Shown here in pieces: positions 1 through 10,020 of a stretch of DNA of 64,000 nt; positions within the stretch are counted from its first letter, which is position 1; each line of letters begins with the position of its first letter. A model generated the notes under the pieces. That model was not told the origin of the DNA and did no database searches. It saw only the letters and a list, made by a program, of their open reading frames with translations. Location of the stretch: NCBI GenBank assembly GCA_024235895.1, contig JACKLM010000004.1:620001-684000 (forward strand), in the 5' to 3' direction. The position numbers and the translations under genes are program-made. Source of the stretch: Burkholderiaceae bacterium. GTDB taxonomy: Bacteria; Pseudomonadota; Gammaproteobacteria; Burkholderiales; Burkholderiaceae_C.

Positions 1-165
1 CTGTGGGGTTCGCGGACAGCACGGCGGTATTCGACTGTCCCGCAGCACTGATACGCGTTTGCGTTCGATCGACAAGAACTTGGTTGGCGGCGATTGACTG
101 GCCGCGGCACGTTGCCGCCACTCACACCGTCGCCATCTCTGGTCTGACGTGCCACGACCGCGCGA

Positions 166-267
166 GCCGAGGACGGCGGGTACCCTTGCCCTCCATGTCC
201 CCCGCCATCGGCCTTCGGCCGCTGGCTCCTCCTCTACTTACGGTCAAGGGCACCCGCCGCCCTCGGC
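166..267. repeat. Inverted-repeat unit A1
   Basis: The arms at 166-190 and 242-267 are imperfect inverted repeats that begin and end with GCCGAGG/CCTCGGC. The interior is a pyrimidine-rich CTCCTCCTCTACTTAC core with a smaller nested hairpin at about 208-226. The core is the reverse complement of the one in unit A2. Confidence 0.65.
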
Positions 268-314
268 AGGCGACCGAGTTGGTGTTCGACCGTCGAATAC
301 CGCGGCGGTGGCAG

Positions 315-415
315 GCCAAGGTCGGCGGGCACCCTCCCACGTAAGTAGAGGAGGAGCCGGCGGCGTAAGCCGACGGCGGGGGACATGGAGTGGGAGGGTG
401 CCCGCCGACCTTGGC
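315..415. repeat. Inverted-repeat unit A2
   Basis: The 26-base arms at 315-340 and 390-415 are perfectly complementary; the outer end is GCCAAGGTCGG. The interior carries the GTAAGTAGAGGAGGAG core followed by a nested hairpin whose halves are CCGGCGGC and GCCGACGG. Compared with unit B1, the outer arm sequence differs but both arms have changed together, so pairing is kept. Confidence 0.75.
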
Positions 416-590
416 ACGCTGGCAGGTCGAACGCCAGAAGAGTCGAAGGACTGACTTCGACGAATGTGGGCAACGGACCGTTCGCGGCCGTTCGACCGCG
501 GGCGCAAGTTGTAGGATTGAACGCGATCCCGTATGTGGCCGCCCGCCGCCCTCGGCGCGCGCCGGTCATGCCGGTCAGCGTGACGGTTAC

Positions 591-1142
591 TCAGGGCGTC
601 AGCCAGGACGACGCGCCGCCCTCGAACCGCGCGCGGCGATGCCCCAGCGGATGCAGCTCCAGCCAGTCCAGCGCCATCACCTCGGCGCGCACGAGGGCGA
701 AATGCGCGCGATCGCCGCGCTCGGGTGCGTGATGCGCCACCGGCGTGCCCGGTGGCTGCGCGGCGCGGTAGTCGTTCGTCGCGCCGATGGACTCGACGCC
801 GGCCCAGTGCGCCGCCAGCACGTCGGCGTCGGGCTCCAGCGCCAGCCGCACCGGCATGCGCAGCTGCCAACCCAGCGCTGGCGACCAGGCCAGCAGCACG
901 CCGTCGGGACGGGCGCGCAGCTGCTGCACCTTGGGGCTGCGGGCGTCGGTGTAGAAGCGCAGCGTGCGCGCGGTCGGGTCGACCTCGCGCACGACGACCG
1001 CGCGCGCATCGGCGCGGCCGGCGTCGACGGTGGCCAGCGTCATCACGCGCCAGGCGTGGCCTTGCTCGCGCATCGCGCGCGCCAACTCGTCCCAGCAGGC
1101 GCGCTCGATCGCCGCCAGCGAATCCAGGCGCTCGGCCGTCAT
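591..1142 (-). CDS. Pyridoxamine 5'-phosphate oxidase-family protein
   Basis: A 183-residue FMN-binding split-barrel protein of the PNPOx family. The N-terminal half carries the typical core (WRVMTLATVD, then ARAVVVREVD and LRFYTDARSPK), where FMN phosphate contacts are expected. The C-terminal end (LDWLELHPLGHRRARF) is close to the PNPOx C-terminal pattern. The length suits the Pyridox_oxase_2-type subfamily rather than classical PdxH of about 215 residues, so I do not assign pdxH; the substrate is unknown. The ATG overlaps the lysS stop codon as ATGA, so the two genes are probably translationally coupled. Confidence 0.8.
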   Translation of the reverse strand: MTAERLDSLAAIERACWDELARAMREQGHAWRVMTLATVDAGRADARAVVVREVDPTARTLRFYTDARSPKVQQLRARPDGVLLAWSPALGWQLRMPVRLALEPDADVLAAHWAGVESIGATNDYRAAQPPGTPVAHHAPERGDRAHFALVRAEVMALDWLELHPLGHRRARFEGGASSWLTP

Positions 1143-2668
1143 GCGGATACACCCCCCTCGCGCCGCAGCGCCGGGAACAGGATGACGTCGCGGATGCTCG
1201 GGCTGTCGGTCAGCAGCATCACGAGCCGGTCGATGCCGACGCCGCAGCCGCCGGCTGGCGGCATCCCGTACTCGAGCGCGCGCACGAAATCGGCGTCGTA
1301 GTACATCGCCTCCTCGTCGCCCGCCTCCTTGTTGGCGGCCTGGGCGGCGAAGCGCGCGGCCTGGTCCTCGGCGTCGTTGAGCTCGGAGAAACCGTTGGCG
1401 ATCTCGCGCCCGGTGATGAAGAGCTCGAAGCGCTCGGTCACCGTCGGGTCGGTGTCCGACGCGCGCGCCAGCGGCGAGACCTCGACCGGGTAGTCGACGA
1501 TGAAGGTCGGCTGCCAGAGCTTGTCCTCCACCAGCGCCTCGAAGACGCCGAACTGCAGCTCGGCCAGCGTCCAGTGCGCCGGCGGCTCCTCGCCCAGCGC
1601 CTTCAGCCGCGCGTGCAGCACCGCGGCGTCGGCGGCCTCGGCCTCGTTCAGCCCGGCGTGCGCGACCAGCGCCTCGCGCACCGTCAGGCGCGTGAACGGG
1701 CGGTCCAGGTCGACCTCGCGCCCCCCGTAGCTCACGACCGCGGCGCCGGTGGCCTGGCGCGCCGCATGGCGCAGCAGCTGCTCGGTGAAGTCCATCAGCT
1801 CGCGGTGTGTCCAGTACGCGGCGTAGAACTCCATCATCGTGAACTCGGGGTTGTGGCGGACGCTGATCCCCTCGTTGCGGAAGTTGCGGTTGATCTCGAA
1901 CACGCGCTCGAAGCCGCCCACCAGCAGCCGCTTGAGGAACAGCTCGGGCGCGATGCGCAGGAACATCTGCTGGTCCAGCGCGTTGTGGTGGGTGACGAAG
2001 GGCTTGGCGTTGGCGCCGCCCGGGATCGGGTGCAGCATCGGCGTCTCGACCTCGAGGAAGCCGTGCTCGACCATGAAGCCGCGGATCGAGCTGACCGCCT
2101 TGCTGCGCGCGACGAAGCGCGAGCGCGCGCTGTCGTCGGTCATCAGGTCGACGTAGCGCTGGCGGTACTTGAGTTCCTGGTCGGTCACGCCGTGGAACTT
2201 GTCCGGCAGCGGCCGCAGGCTCTTGACGAGCAGACGGATCGTCGTCGCCTTGACCGTCAGCTCGCCGGTCTTGGTACGGAACAACGTGCCCTCGCAGCCG
2301 ACGATATCGCCCAGGTCCCAGTGCTTGAAGTCGGCCAGCACGTCGGCGCCGACGGCGTCCTGCGTGACGTAGAGCTGGACGCGCCCCGAGGCGTCCTGCA
2401 GCGTCGCGAAGCAGGCCTTGCCCATCACGCGCTTGAGCATCATGCGGCCGGCCACCGTGACGCGAAGCGCCTGCGGCTCGAGCTCCTCGTTCGGGACCTG
2501 GCCGTGGCGGTGGTGCAGGTCCGCCGCGTGGTGCGCGGGCTTGAAGTCGTTCGGGAACGCGACGCCGCGCGCGCGGATCGCCGCCAGCTTGTCGCGCCGC
2601 TCGGCGATGAGCTGGTTGTCGTCCAGGGCGGGCGCGGCGGCGGGCTCGCGGTGCGGGGGCGTGGTCAT
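1139..2668 (-). CDS. lysS: Lysyl-tRNA synthetase, class II
   Basis: A 509-residue cytosolic enzyme that charges tRNA-Lys. An OB-fold anticodon-binding domain occupies roughly residues 60-165. The class II catalytic core follows: motif 2 is near 255-275 (RNEGISVRHNPEFTMMEFY) and motif 3 is near 475-490 (GVGIDRLVMLLTD). Length and domain order are normal for LysS. A -10-like element lies upstream at 2752-2757 on the same strand. The downstream PNPOx gene overlaps its stop by 4 bases. It is divergent from the nucleotide-sugar dehydrogenase gene. Confidence 0.97.
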   Translation of the reverse strand: MTTPPHREPAAAPALDDNQLIAERRDKLAAIRARGVAFPNDFKPAHHAADLHHRHGQVPNEELEPQALRVTVAGRMMLKRVMGKACFATLQDASGRVQLYVTQDAVGADVLADFKHWDLGDIVGCEGTLFRTKTGELTVKATTIRLLVKSLRPLPDKFHGVTDQELKYRQRYVDLMTDDSARSRFVARSKAVSSIRGFMVEHGFLEVETPMLHPIPGGANAKPFVTHHNALDQQMFLRIAPELFLKRLLVGGFERVFEINRNFRNEGISVRHNPEFTMMEFYAAYWTHRELMDFTEQLLRHAARQATGAAVVSYGGREVDLDRPFTRLTVREALVAHAGLNEAEAADAAVLHARLKALGEEPPAHWTLAELQFGVFEALVEDKLWQPTFIVDYPVEVSPLARASDTDPTVTERFELFITGREIANGFSELNDAEDQAARFAAQAANKEAGDEEAMYYDADFVRALEYGMPPAGGCGVGIDRLVMLLTDSPSIRDVILFPALRREGGVSA

Positions 2669-2751
2669 CGGGAGTCCAGGCGGGAGGGGCGGCGCTGCGG
2701 GGTGGCCGTCCGGGAAGCGCGCGCCGCGGCCGATCGCGGCGGCGCTGCCGG

Positions 2752-2757
2752 ATTGTA
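2752..2757 (-). promoter_or_regulatory. -10 element for lysS
   Basis: TACAAT on the minus strand, about 85 bases upstream of the lysS ATG. It matches the -10 type seen before several other operons here. No convincing -35 is visible. Confidence 0.4.
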
Positions 2758-2870
2758 GGGAGCCGGGCGCACCCTGCCGCAGGCCGGCCCGGAGGCCGCC
2801 GCGCGTGCATTTGTCGCTGCGCCGGGCCGCGGCGGCCTCGCGCGGGGCCCATCGGACGGCGGCGCATTCC

Positions 2871-2876
2871 TAGAAT
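2871..2876 (+). promoter_or_regulatory. -10 element for the dehydrogenase-wecB operon
   Basis: TAGAAT 31 bases before the preferred TTG start at 2908. An in-frame ATG at 2875 falls inside this box, which argues against 2875 as the real start. Confidence 0.45.
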
Positions 2877-2907
2877 GCCGCGTCAGACCTGTTCGCGGGA
2901 GATCCCC

Positions 2908-4184
<1,277 letters not shown>

Positions 4185-4188
<4 letters not shown>

Positions 4189-5354
4189 CGGCGCCGCGCG
4201 AGGCCGGCGCGGGCGGCGACGGCCGCAAGCCCTGCGTGCACCTGGTCGCCGGCGCGCGACCCAACTTCATGAAGATCGCGCCGATCGTGCGCGCGCTGCA
4301 GGCCGACGGGCGGCTGGCGTGGAAGCTGGTGCACACCGGCCAGCACTACGACCGCAACATGAGCGACGTCTTCTTCGAGGAGCTCGGCATCCCGGCGCCC
4401 GACGTCCATTTCGGCTGCGGCGGCGGCAGCCACGCGCAGCAGACGGCGCGCATCATGGAGGCCTTCGAGTCGCATGTCGCGGCCGACCGGCCGGATGCGG
4501 TGGTGGTGGTCGGCGACGTCAACTCGACGCTGGCGTGCACCATCGTCGCCAAGAAGGCGGGCATCCCGGTCGCGCATGTCGAGGCCGGGCTGCGCAGCGG
4601 CGACATGACGATGCCCGAGGAGATCAACCGCATCGTCACCGACAGCCTGAGCGACTGGTTCTTCGTCACCGAGCCCAGCGGCGTGGAGAACCTGCGGCGC
4701 GAGGGGAGGCCCGAGTCCGGCATCTTTTACGTCGGCCACGTGATGGTCGACAACGTCGTGCACCAGGCTCGGCAGCTCGACGCGATGGGCGACGCCGCGC
4801 GGGTGGCGCTGGCCACCGACGCCGTCAAGCGGGCGCTGTCCGAGGGCGGCGGTCGCTACGGCGTCGTCACGCTGCACCGGCCGTCCAATGTCGACGACCC
4901 GGCGGCACTGGCGCCGATCGCCGGTGCCTTGAAGGCGATCGCCGAGGCGCTGCCGCTGGTCTTCCCCGTCCACCCGCGCACGCGCGGCACGCTGGCGCGC
5001 ACCGGGCTGGACCTGGGGCCGCGTGTGCACCTGCTGGACCCGCAGCCCTACATGGCCTTCCTGCACCTGTGGAAGGACGCCGCGGTCGTCCTGACCGACA
5101 GCGGCGGGCTGCAGGAGGAGACGACGGCGCTCGGCGTGCCCTGCGTGACGCTGCGCGAGAACACCGAGCGCCCGATCACGCTCACCGAAGGCAGCAACCA
5201 GCTTGCCGGCACCGACCCGGCGCGCATCGCGGAGCTGGCCCGGCGCGCGATCGCCGGCGAGGTCCCGCGCGGACGGCGGCCGGCGCTGTGGGACGGGCAG
5301 GCGGCGGGGAGGATCGTCGAGGCGCTGGCGCGGGGGTTGGGGCAGGCGCGCTGA
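4185..5354 (+). CDS. wecB: UDP-N-acetylglucosamine 2-epimerase, non-hydrolysing
   Basis: A 389-residue cytosolic epimerase converting UDP-GlcNAc to UDP-ManNAc, or a related diamino-uronic substrate. Family signatures include GARPNFMKIAP, HTGQHYD, GDVNSTLA, HVEAGLRS, HRPSNVDD and the C-terminal LTDSGGLQEE and RENTERP. The GTG start overlaps the previous stop (GTGA), so the two enzymes are coupled and may together make UDP-ManNAcA. A WbpI-like role on UDP-GlcNAc3NAcA cannot be excluded. Confidence 0.9.
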
Positions 5355-5364
5355 GCCGAAATAA

Positions 5365-5401
5365 CCTTGTAAATTGATCATCAGGTGATCAAAATACAAG
5401 G
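5365..5401. promoter_or_regulatory. AT-rich palindrome at the start of the AAA_14 gene
   Basis: The arms at 5365-5380 (CCTTGTAAATTGATCA) and 5386-5401 (TGATCAAAATACAAGG) pair with only two mismatches around a 5-base centre. The ATG begins at the next base, 5402. It is conspicuously AT-rich for this genome. It could be an operator for autoregulation or an mRNA hairpin that controls the start. Confidence 0.7.
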
Positions 5402-6568
5402 ATGTTGACGCGTGCCATCCAGCAGATCGTCGAGCGGCGGCTGTCGACCACCCCGGCCGTCGCACTGCTCGGCCCGCGCCAGGTCGGCAAGACGACGCTC
5501 GCGCTGGCCGTCGCGTCGTCGTACGAGGGCGCGGTCGTGCTCGACATGGAGCGCGAGGCCGACCGCGCCGCGGTGGCGCAGCCCGACCTGTTCTTTCCGC
5601 GCCACCGTGACCGGCTCGTCGTGCTGGACGAGGTGCAGCATGCCCCATCGCTGTTCGCGGCGCTGAGGCCGGAGATCGACGCGCAGCGGCGACCGGGCCG
5701 CTTTCTGCTGCTCGGGTCGGCATCGGGCGACCTGCTGCGGCAGTCCAGCGAGTCCCTCGCGGGCCGCGTGTCGTATGTCGAGCTCACGCCGTTGCTGGCG
5801 GCTGAACTCGCCGCCGACCTGGGGACCTTGCAGACGCTGTGGCTGCGTGGCGGCTATCCCCTGAGTTACCTGGCCGCCGACGACGCTGCCGCGTTCCAGT
5901 GGCGGCAGGACTTCGTCCGCACCTTCCTGCAGCGCGACCTCCCTGGCATGGGGCTGCGGGTGCCGGCCGAGACCCTGCGCCGCTTCTGGACCATGCTCGC
6001 GCACCAGCAGGGCCAGCTATTCAATGCGTCGCAACTCGCGCTGTCGCTCGGTGGGGTCTCGCACACGACGACCGCGCGCTACCTCGACACGCTGGTCGAC
6101 ACGATGATGGTGCGCCGGCTGGAGCCCCACCTGGCGAATGTCGGCAAGCGCCTGGTCAAGTCGCCCAAGGTCTACGTGCGCGACAGCGGGCTGCTGCATG
6201 CGCTGCTGGGGATCGCGAGCGTGCGCGAGTTGCAGGGGCACCCCGTGGCCGGCCCCTCGTGGGAGGGATTCGTCGTCGAGCAGGTGGCGGCTGCGCTGCC
6301 GGCGGGGGCGCAGATGGGCTTCTTCAGGACCGTCGCGGGTGCCGAGATCGATCTCGTGGTCGAGCGCGGACGGCGCAAGATCGGTATCGAGATCAAGTTC
6401 TCCTCGAAACCCAAGCCGCTGCGTGGCTTCTGGCAGGCGCTGCAGGACCTGGGCATCGACCGGGCCGCCGTGGTGGCGCCGGTGGCGCGCGCGTATCCGC
6501 TGACCGAGGGGGTCGAGGTGCTGCCCGTGACGAGCGTGAACGAGTGGCTGTCCGAGGCGACGCGCTGA
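5402..6568 (+). CDS. AAA_14 / DUF4143 ATPase
   Basis: A 388-residue STAND-like P-loop ATPase. Walker A (GPRQVGKTT) is at residues 24-32 and Walker B (LVVLDEVQ) near 76. A winged-helix middle and a C-terminal DUF4143 domain follow. DUF4143 ends in a PD-(D/E)XK-like pattern (AEIDLVVE, then IEIKFS), which is typical of the family but of unproven activity. These genes are mobile and their physiological role is unknown. It sits between wecB and rfbB with its own 37-base palindrome, which suggests an independent acquired cassette rather than a sugar-pathway gene. Confidence 0.88.
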   Translation: MLTRAIQQIVERRLSTTPAVALLGPRQVGKTTLALAVASSYEGAVVLDMEREADRAAVAQPDLFFPRHRDRLVVLDEVQHAPSLFAALRPEIDAQRRPGRFLLLGSASGDLLRQSSESLAGRVSYVELTPLLAAELAADLGTLQTLWLRGGYPLSYLAADDAAAFQWRQDFVRTFLQRDLPGMGLRVPAETLRRFWTMLAHQQGQLFNASQLALSLGGVSHTTTARYLDTLVDTMMVRRLEPHLANVGKRLVKSPKVYVRDSGLLHALLGIASVRELQGHPVAGPSWEGFVVEQVAAALPAGAQMGFFRTVAGAEIDLVVERGRRKIGIEIKFSSKPKPLRGFWQALQDLGIDRAAVVAPVARAYPLTEGVEVLPVTSVNEWLSEATR

Positions 6569-6667
6569 CGGAGCCTGCGGTGGCGGTGCGAACACGACAT
6601 GGAACAATCGGTTGCCACCAACCCAAGCGCCCGCCGGCGGCGGCGCCCGCGGGCCTGATCCCCCACC

Positions 6668-7738
6668 ATGACCCTCCTCGTCACCGGCGGTGCCGGCTTC
6701 ATCGGCAGCAACTTCGTCCTCGACTGGCTGGCCGCGCCCGAGACGCGCGACGAGCCGGTCGTCGACCTCGACGCGCTGACCTACGCCGGCAACCTGGCCA
6801 ACCTGGCGTCGCTGCAAGGCGATGCGCGCCACACCTTCGTGCAGGGCGACATCGGCGACCGCGCGCTGGTCGACCAGCTGCTGGCACGCCACCGCCCGCG
6901 CGCCGTCGTCCACTTCGCCGCCGAGAGCCACGTCGACCGCAGCATCCACGGCCCCGGCGCTTTCATGAAGACCAACGTCGAGGGCACGTTCACGCTGCTG
7001 GAAGCCGCGCGCGGCTACTGGGGCGCGCTGGACGGCGACGCCAAGGCCGCGTTCCGCTTCCTGCACGTCAGCACCGACGAGGTCTACGGCAGCCTCGCAC
7101 CCGGCGCGCCGGCGTTCACCGAGGAACACCCCTACGAGCCCAACAGCCCCTACGCCGCGAGCAAGGCCGCCAGCGACCACCTCGTGCGCGCCTGGCACCA
7201 CACCTACGGGCTGCCGGTCGTCACGACCAACTGCTCGAACAACTACGGGCCCTACCAGTTCCCGGAGAAGCTGATCCCGCTGATGATCGTCAACGCGCTG
7301 GCGGGCAAGCCGCTGCCGGTCTACGGCGACGGCATGCAGGTGCGCGACTGGCTCTACGTCGGCGACCACTGCGCCGCGATCCGCACCGTGCTGGCGCGCG
7401 GGCGCCTGGGCGAGACCTACAACATCGGCGGCTGGAACGAGAAGGCCAACCGCGAGATCGTCGACACCTTGTGCGCGCTGCTCGACGAGCTGCGCCCCGA
7501 CCCGGCGGGCCCCTACGCCAGGCTGGTTGCGTTCGTCGCCGACCGCCCCGGCCACGATCGCCGCTACGCCATCGACGCGCGCAAGATCGAGCGCGAGCTG
7601 GGCTGGCGCCCGGCCGAGACCTTCGCCAGCGGCATCCGCAAGACCGTGCACTGGTACCTGGACCACGCCGACTGGACCGCGCAGGTGCAAAGCGGCGCCT
7701 ACCGCGACTGGGTGGCGACGAACTACGCGGCGCGATGA
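6668..7738 (+). CDS. rfbB: dTDP-glucose 4,6-dehydratase
   Basis: A 356-residue short-chain dehydrogenase-fold enzyme that makes dTDP-4-keto-6-deoxyglucose. It has the NAD-binding motif GGAGFIGSNF at residues 6-15, the HFAAESHVDRS signature and the STDEVYG active-site motif. The catalytic YAASK is near residues 162-166. Length is normal. It heads the rfbBD pair (4-base overlap) and is completed by rfbA and rfbC downstream. Its product can also feed the FdtA/FdtB-type branch encoded at 40498-42499. Confidence 0.96.
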   Translation: MTLLVTGGAGFIGSNFVLDWLAAPETRDEPVVDLDALTYAGNLANLASLQGDARHTFVQGDIGDRALVDQLLARHRPRAVVHFAAESHVDRSIHGPGAFMKTNVEGTFTLLEAARGYWGALDGDAKAAFRFLHVSTDEVYGSLAPGAPAFTEEHPYEPNSPYAASKAASDHLVRAWHHTYGLPVVTTNCSNNYGPYQFPEKLIPLMIVNALAGKPLPVYGDGMQVRDWLYVGDHCAAIRTVLARGRLGETYNIGGWNEKANREIVDTLCALLDELRPDPAGPYARLVAFVADRPGHDRRYAIDARKIERELGWRPAETFASGIRKTVHWYLDHADWTAQVQSGAYRDWVATNYAAR

Positions 7739-8652
7739 CGTTGTCGGTGCGGATCCTGCTGCTGGGCAGCCGGGGCCAGGTCGGCTGGGAGCTGCAGCGC
7801 GCGCTCGCGCCGCTGGGCGAGCTGACCGCGCTGGACCGCCGCGGCACCGGCCCGTGGCAGGCCGACCTGAGCCAGCCCGAGAGGCTGGCGCCGATGCTCG
7901 ACGCGCTGGCGCCTCAGCTCATCGTCAATGCCGCCGCGCATACCGCGGTCGACCGCGCCGAGAGCGAGCCCGGGCTCGCGCATGCGATCAACGCCGCCGC
8001 CCCCGGCGAGCTGGCACGCTGGGCCGCGGCGCACGACGCCACATTGGTGCATTACAGCAGCGACTATGTCTTCGACGGCAGCGGCCACACCGCGCGCAGC
8101 GAGGATGCGCCGACCGGCCCGCTGAGCGTCTACGGCCGCAGCAAGCTCGCCGGCGAGGAGGCGATCCGCGCCAGCGGCTGCCGGCATCTGATCCTGCGCA
8201 CCAGCTGGGTCTACGCCGCGCGCGGCGGCAACTTCGCGCGCACCATGCTGCGGCTGGCGGCCGAGCGCGACGAGCTGAAGGTCATCGCCGACCAGGTCGG
8301 CGCGCCGACCGGCGCCGAGCTGCTGGCCGACGTCACCGCGCACGCGCTGCGCGCGCTGGCGGTCGACCCGACGCTCGCCGGCACCTACCACTGCGCGGCC
8401 GCCGGCGAGACGAGCTGGCACGGCTATGCCTGCCACGTGATCGAGTGGGCGCGCGCGCACGGCCACCCGGTCAAGGTCGGGCCCGACGCCATCCGCGCGA
8501 TCCCGACCGCCGACTACCCGACCGCGGCGGCGCGGCCGCTGAATTCGCGGCTCGACACGTCCAGGCTGCAGCGTGCCTTCGGGCTGCGCATGCCGCCGTG
8601 GCAGCAGGGGGTGGAGCGGATGCTGGCCGAGGTACTGGGGGGCGGGGCTTGA
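7735..8652 (+). CDS. rfbD: dTDP-4-dehydrorhamnose reductase
   Basis: A 305-residue NAD(P)H reductase for the last step of dTDP-L-rhamnose synthesis. Features are LLLGSRGQVG at the N-terminus, NAAAHTAVDRAE, SSDYVFDG, the catalytic VYGRSKLAGE and LRTSWVY. ATG overlaps the rfbB stop as ATGA. The downstream partner rfbA is displaced by an intervening antitoxin-like gene. Confidence 0.95.
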   Translation: MTLSVRILLLGSRGQVGWELQRALAPLGELTALDRRGTGPWQADLSQPERLAPMLDALAPQLIVNAAAHTAVDRAESEPGLAHAINAAAPGELARWAAAHDATLVHYSSDYVFDGSGHTARSEDAPTGPLSVYGRSKLAGEEAIRASGCRHLILRTSWVYAARGGNFARTMLRLAAERDELKVIADQVGAPTGAELLADVTAHALRALAVDPTLAGTYHCAAAGETSWHGYACHVIEWARAHGHPVKVGPDAIRAIPTADYPTAAARPLNSRLDTSRLQRAFGLRMPPWQQGVERMLAEVLGGGA

Positions 8653-8705
8653 CTTCGCGCCTTCGCGGCGGCAGCTTTGCGATTCGTCGTCCGACGGGAG
8701 TTCAG

Positions 8706-9089
8706 ATGCGTTCGGTCGGGGTCCGCGAGGCAAAGGACCAGTTCTGTCGCCTGCTCGCCGCCGTCGAGGCGGGCGAGGAGGTCGTGATCACCCGTTCGGG
8801 CAAGGCGGTGGCATGTCTGGCGCCCCTCGCGCCGGCGGCGCGAAAACTCGGGTTGCTTGCGGGCCGCTACACGGTGCCCGATGACTGGGATGCGCCGCTG
8901 CCTCCTGAGGCGTTCAACCTTCCGGCTTCGGCGCAGCGGAGCGAGCCTGCTTCGTCGCTGGTTCGTGCACGGCGCAGCGCGCTACCCTCGATATCGACCG
9001 GGCATGCTTTGGAGTGCGAAGCGTTCGACAACGCAGGCTTGTTCGAGCTGCTCGACGACGCCGACCTACCGCGACCCGACGAAGCGTAG
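8706..9089 (+). CDS. Phd/YefM-family antitoxin-like protein, orphan
   Basis: A 127-residue protein. Residues 1-50 (VGVREAKDQFCRLLAAVEAG, then VVITRSGKAVACLAPL) match the Phd/YefM DNA-binding antitoxin fold, followed by a typical DDWDAPLPPEAF segment. Known antitoxins of this type end near there at about 80 residues; this one runs about 57 residues further in unfamiliar sequence, so a frameshift or a novel tail is possible. No PIN-domain or RelE-like toxin follows, because rfbA starts 50 bases later. GGGAG 6 bases upstream supports the start. It separates rfbD from rfbA. Confidence 0.7.
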   Translation: MRSVGVREAKDQFCRLLAAVEAGEEVVITRSGKAVACLAPLAPAARKLGLLAGRYTVPDDWDAPLPPEAFNLPASAQRSEPASSLVRARRSALPSISTGHALECEAFDNAGLFELLDDADLPRPDEA

Positions 9090-9138
9090 CGTGCGCAAGC
9101 GCGCGCCGTGATCAACCAAGACCCACCCAGACCTGACC

Positions 9139-10020
9139 ATGCCCCGCAAAGGCCTCATCCTCGCCGGCGGCGCCGGCACCCGGCTGCACCCGGCCACGCT
9201 GGCGGTCAGCAAGCAGCTGCTGCCCGTCTACGACAAGCCGATGATCTACTACCCGCTGGCGACATTGATGCTGGCCGGCATGCGCGAGGTGCTGGTCATC
9301 AGCACGCCGCAGGACCTGCCGCGCTTCGAGGCGCTGCTGGGCGACGGCAGCCGCTGGGGCATGAGCTTCAGCTACTGCGTGCAGCCCAGCCCGGATGGCC
9401 TCGCGCAGGCGTTCATCCTGGGGCGCGACTTCATCGGCGGCGACCCGAGCGCGCTGGTGCTGGGCGACAACCTCTTCTACGGCCACGACTTCCAGCCGCT
9501 GCTGCAGCGCGCCGACGCACGCACGCAAGGTGCGACGGTCTTCGCCTACCACGTGCACGACCCCGAGCGCTACGGCGTCGTCGAGTTCGACGCCGGCAAG
9601 CGCGCCTTGTCGATCGAGGAGAAGCCCAAGACCCCCAAGAGCCACTACGCCGTCACCGGCCTGTACTTCTACGACGAGCAGGTCTGCGACATCGCTGCCG
9701 CCGTCAGGCCCAGCGCGCGCGGCGAGCTCGAGATCACCGAGGTCAATGCCGAGTACCTGCGCCGCGGCCAGCTCAGCGTCGAGATCATGGGCCGCGGCTA
9801 TGCCTGGCTCGATACCGGCACCCACGACAGCCTGCTCGACGCCGGGCAGTTCATCGCCACGCTGGAGAATCGCCAGGGGCTGAAGGTCGCCTGCCCGGAG
9901 GAGATCGCCTACCGTGCCGGCTGGATCGACGCCGCGCAAGTCGAGCGCCTCGCGCAGCCGATGCTCAGGAACGGCTACGGCCAGTACCTGATGAAACTGC
10001 TGGGCGAGAAGGCCTTCTGA
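9139..10020 (+). CDS. rfbA: Glucose-1-phosphate thymidylyltransferase
   Basis: A 293-residue nucleotidyltransferase that makes dTDP-glucose from dTTP and glucose-1-phosphate. The signature GGAGTRLHP is at residues 10-18, followed by KQLLPVYDKPMIYYP, LGDNLFYG, EEKPKTPKS and the Y-W-LDTGTHDSLL motif. Length is normal. It supplies substrate for RfbB and so for both the rhamnose and amino-sugar branches. It overlaps rfbC by one base. Confidence 0.96.
   Translation: MPRKGLILAGGAGTRLHPATLAVSKQLLPVYDKPMIYYPLATLMLAGMREVLVISTPQDLPRFEALLGDGSRWGMSFSYCVQPSPDGLAQAFILGRDFIGGDPSALVLGDNLFYGHDFQPLLQRADARTQGATVFAYHVHDPERYGVVEFDAGKRALSIEEKPKTPKSHYAVTGLYFYDEQVCDIAAAVRPSARGELEITEVNAEYLRRGQLSVEIMGRGYAWLDTGTHDSLLDAGQFIATLENRQGLKVACPEEIAYRAGWIDAAQVERLAQPMLRNGYGQYLMKLLGEKAF

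Larger units (their letters stand above)
140..477. repeat. Dispersed hairpin-rich repeat, copy A
   Basis: This non-coding element is homologous, in inverted orientation, to 37565-37960. It contains two long inverted-repeat units (166-267 and 315-415) joined by a spacer with the motif TTCGACCGTCGAA. Its right flank (411-477) matches the reverse complement of 37565-37630 nearly base for base. Short ORFs here are translations of the repeat and match each other across copies, so I do not call genes. It lies downstream of the PNPOx-family gene. No transposase is visible, so a MITE-like, REP-like or structured-RNA nature is inference. Positions 1-139 and 478-590 show no feature I can support. Confidence 0.75.

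Noticed and set aside
122..454. Short ORFs with similar peptides (such as SRGGAGG) in both repeat copies
   Set aside because: They are translations of the repeat DNA in several frames; the conservation is of inverted-repeat structure, not of one reading frame, and no ribosome-binding site is present.
725..2758. 677-residue plus-strand frame across lysS and the PNPOx gene
   Set aside because: It lies antisense to lysS, which has clear class II synthetase motifs; the plus frame has none.
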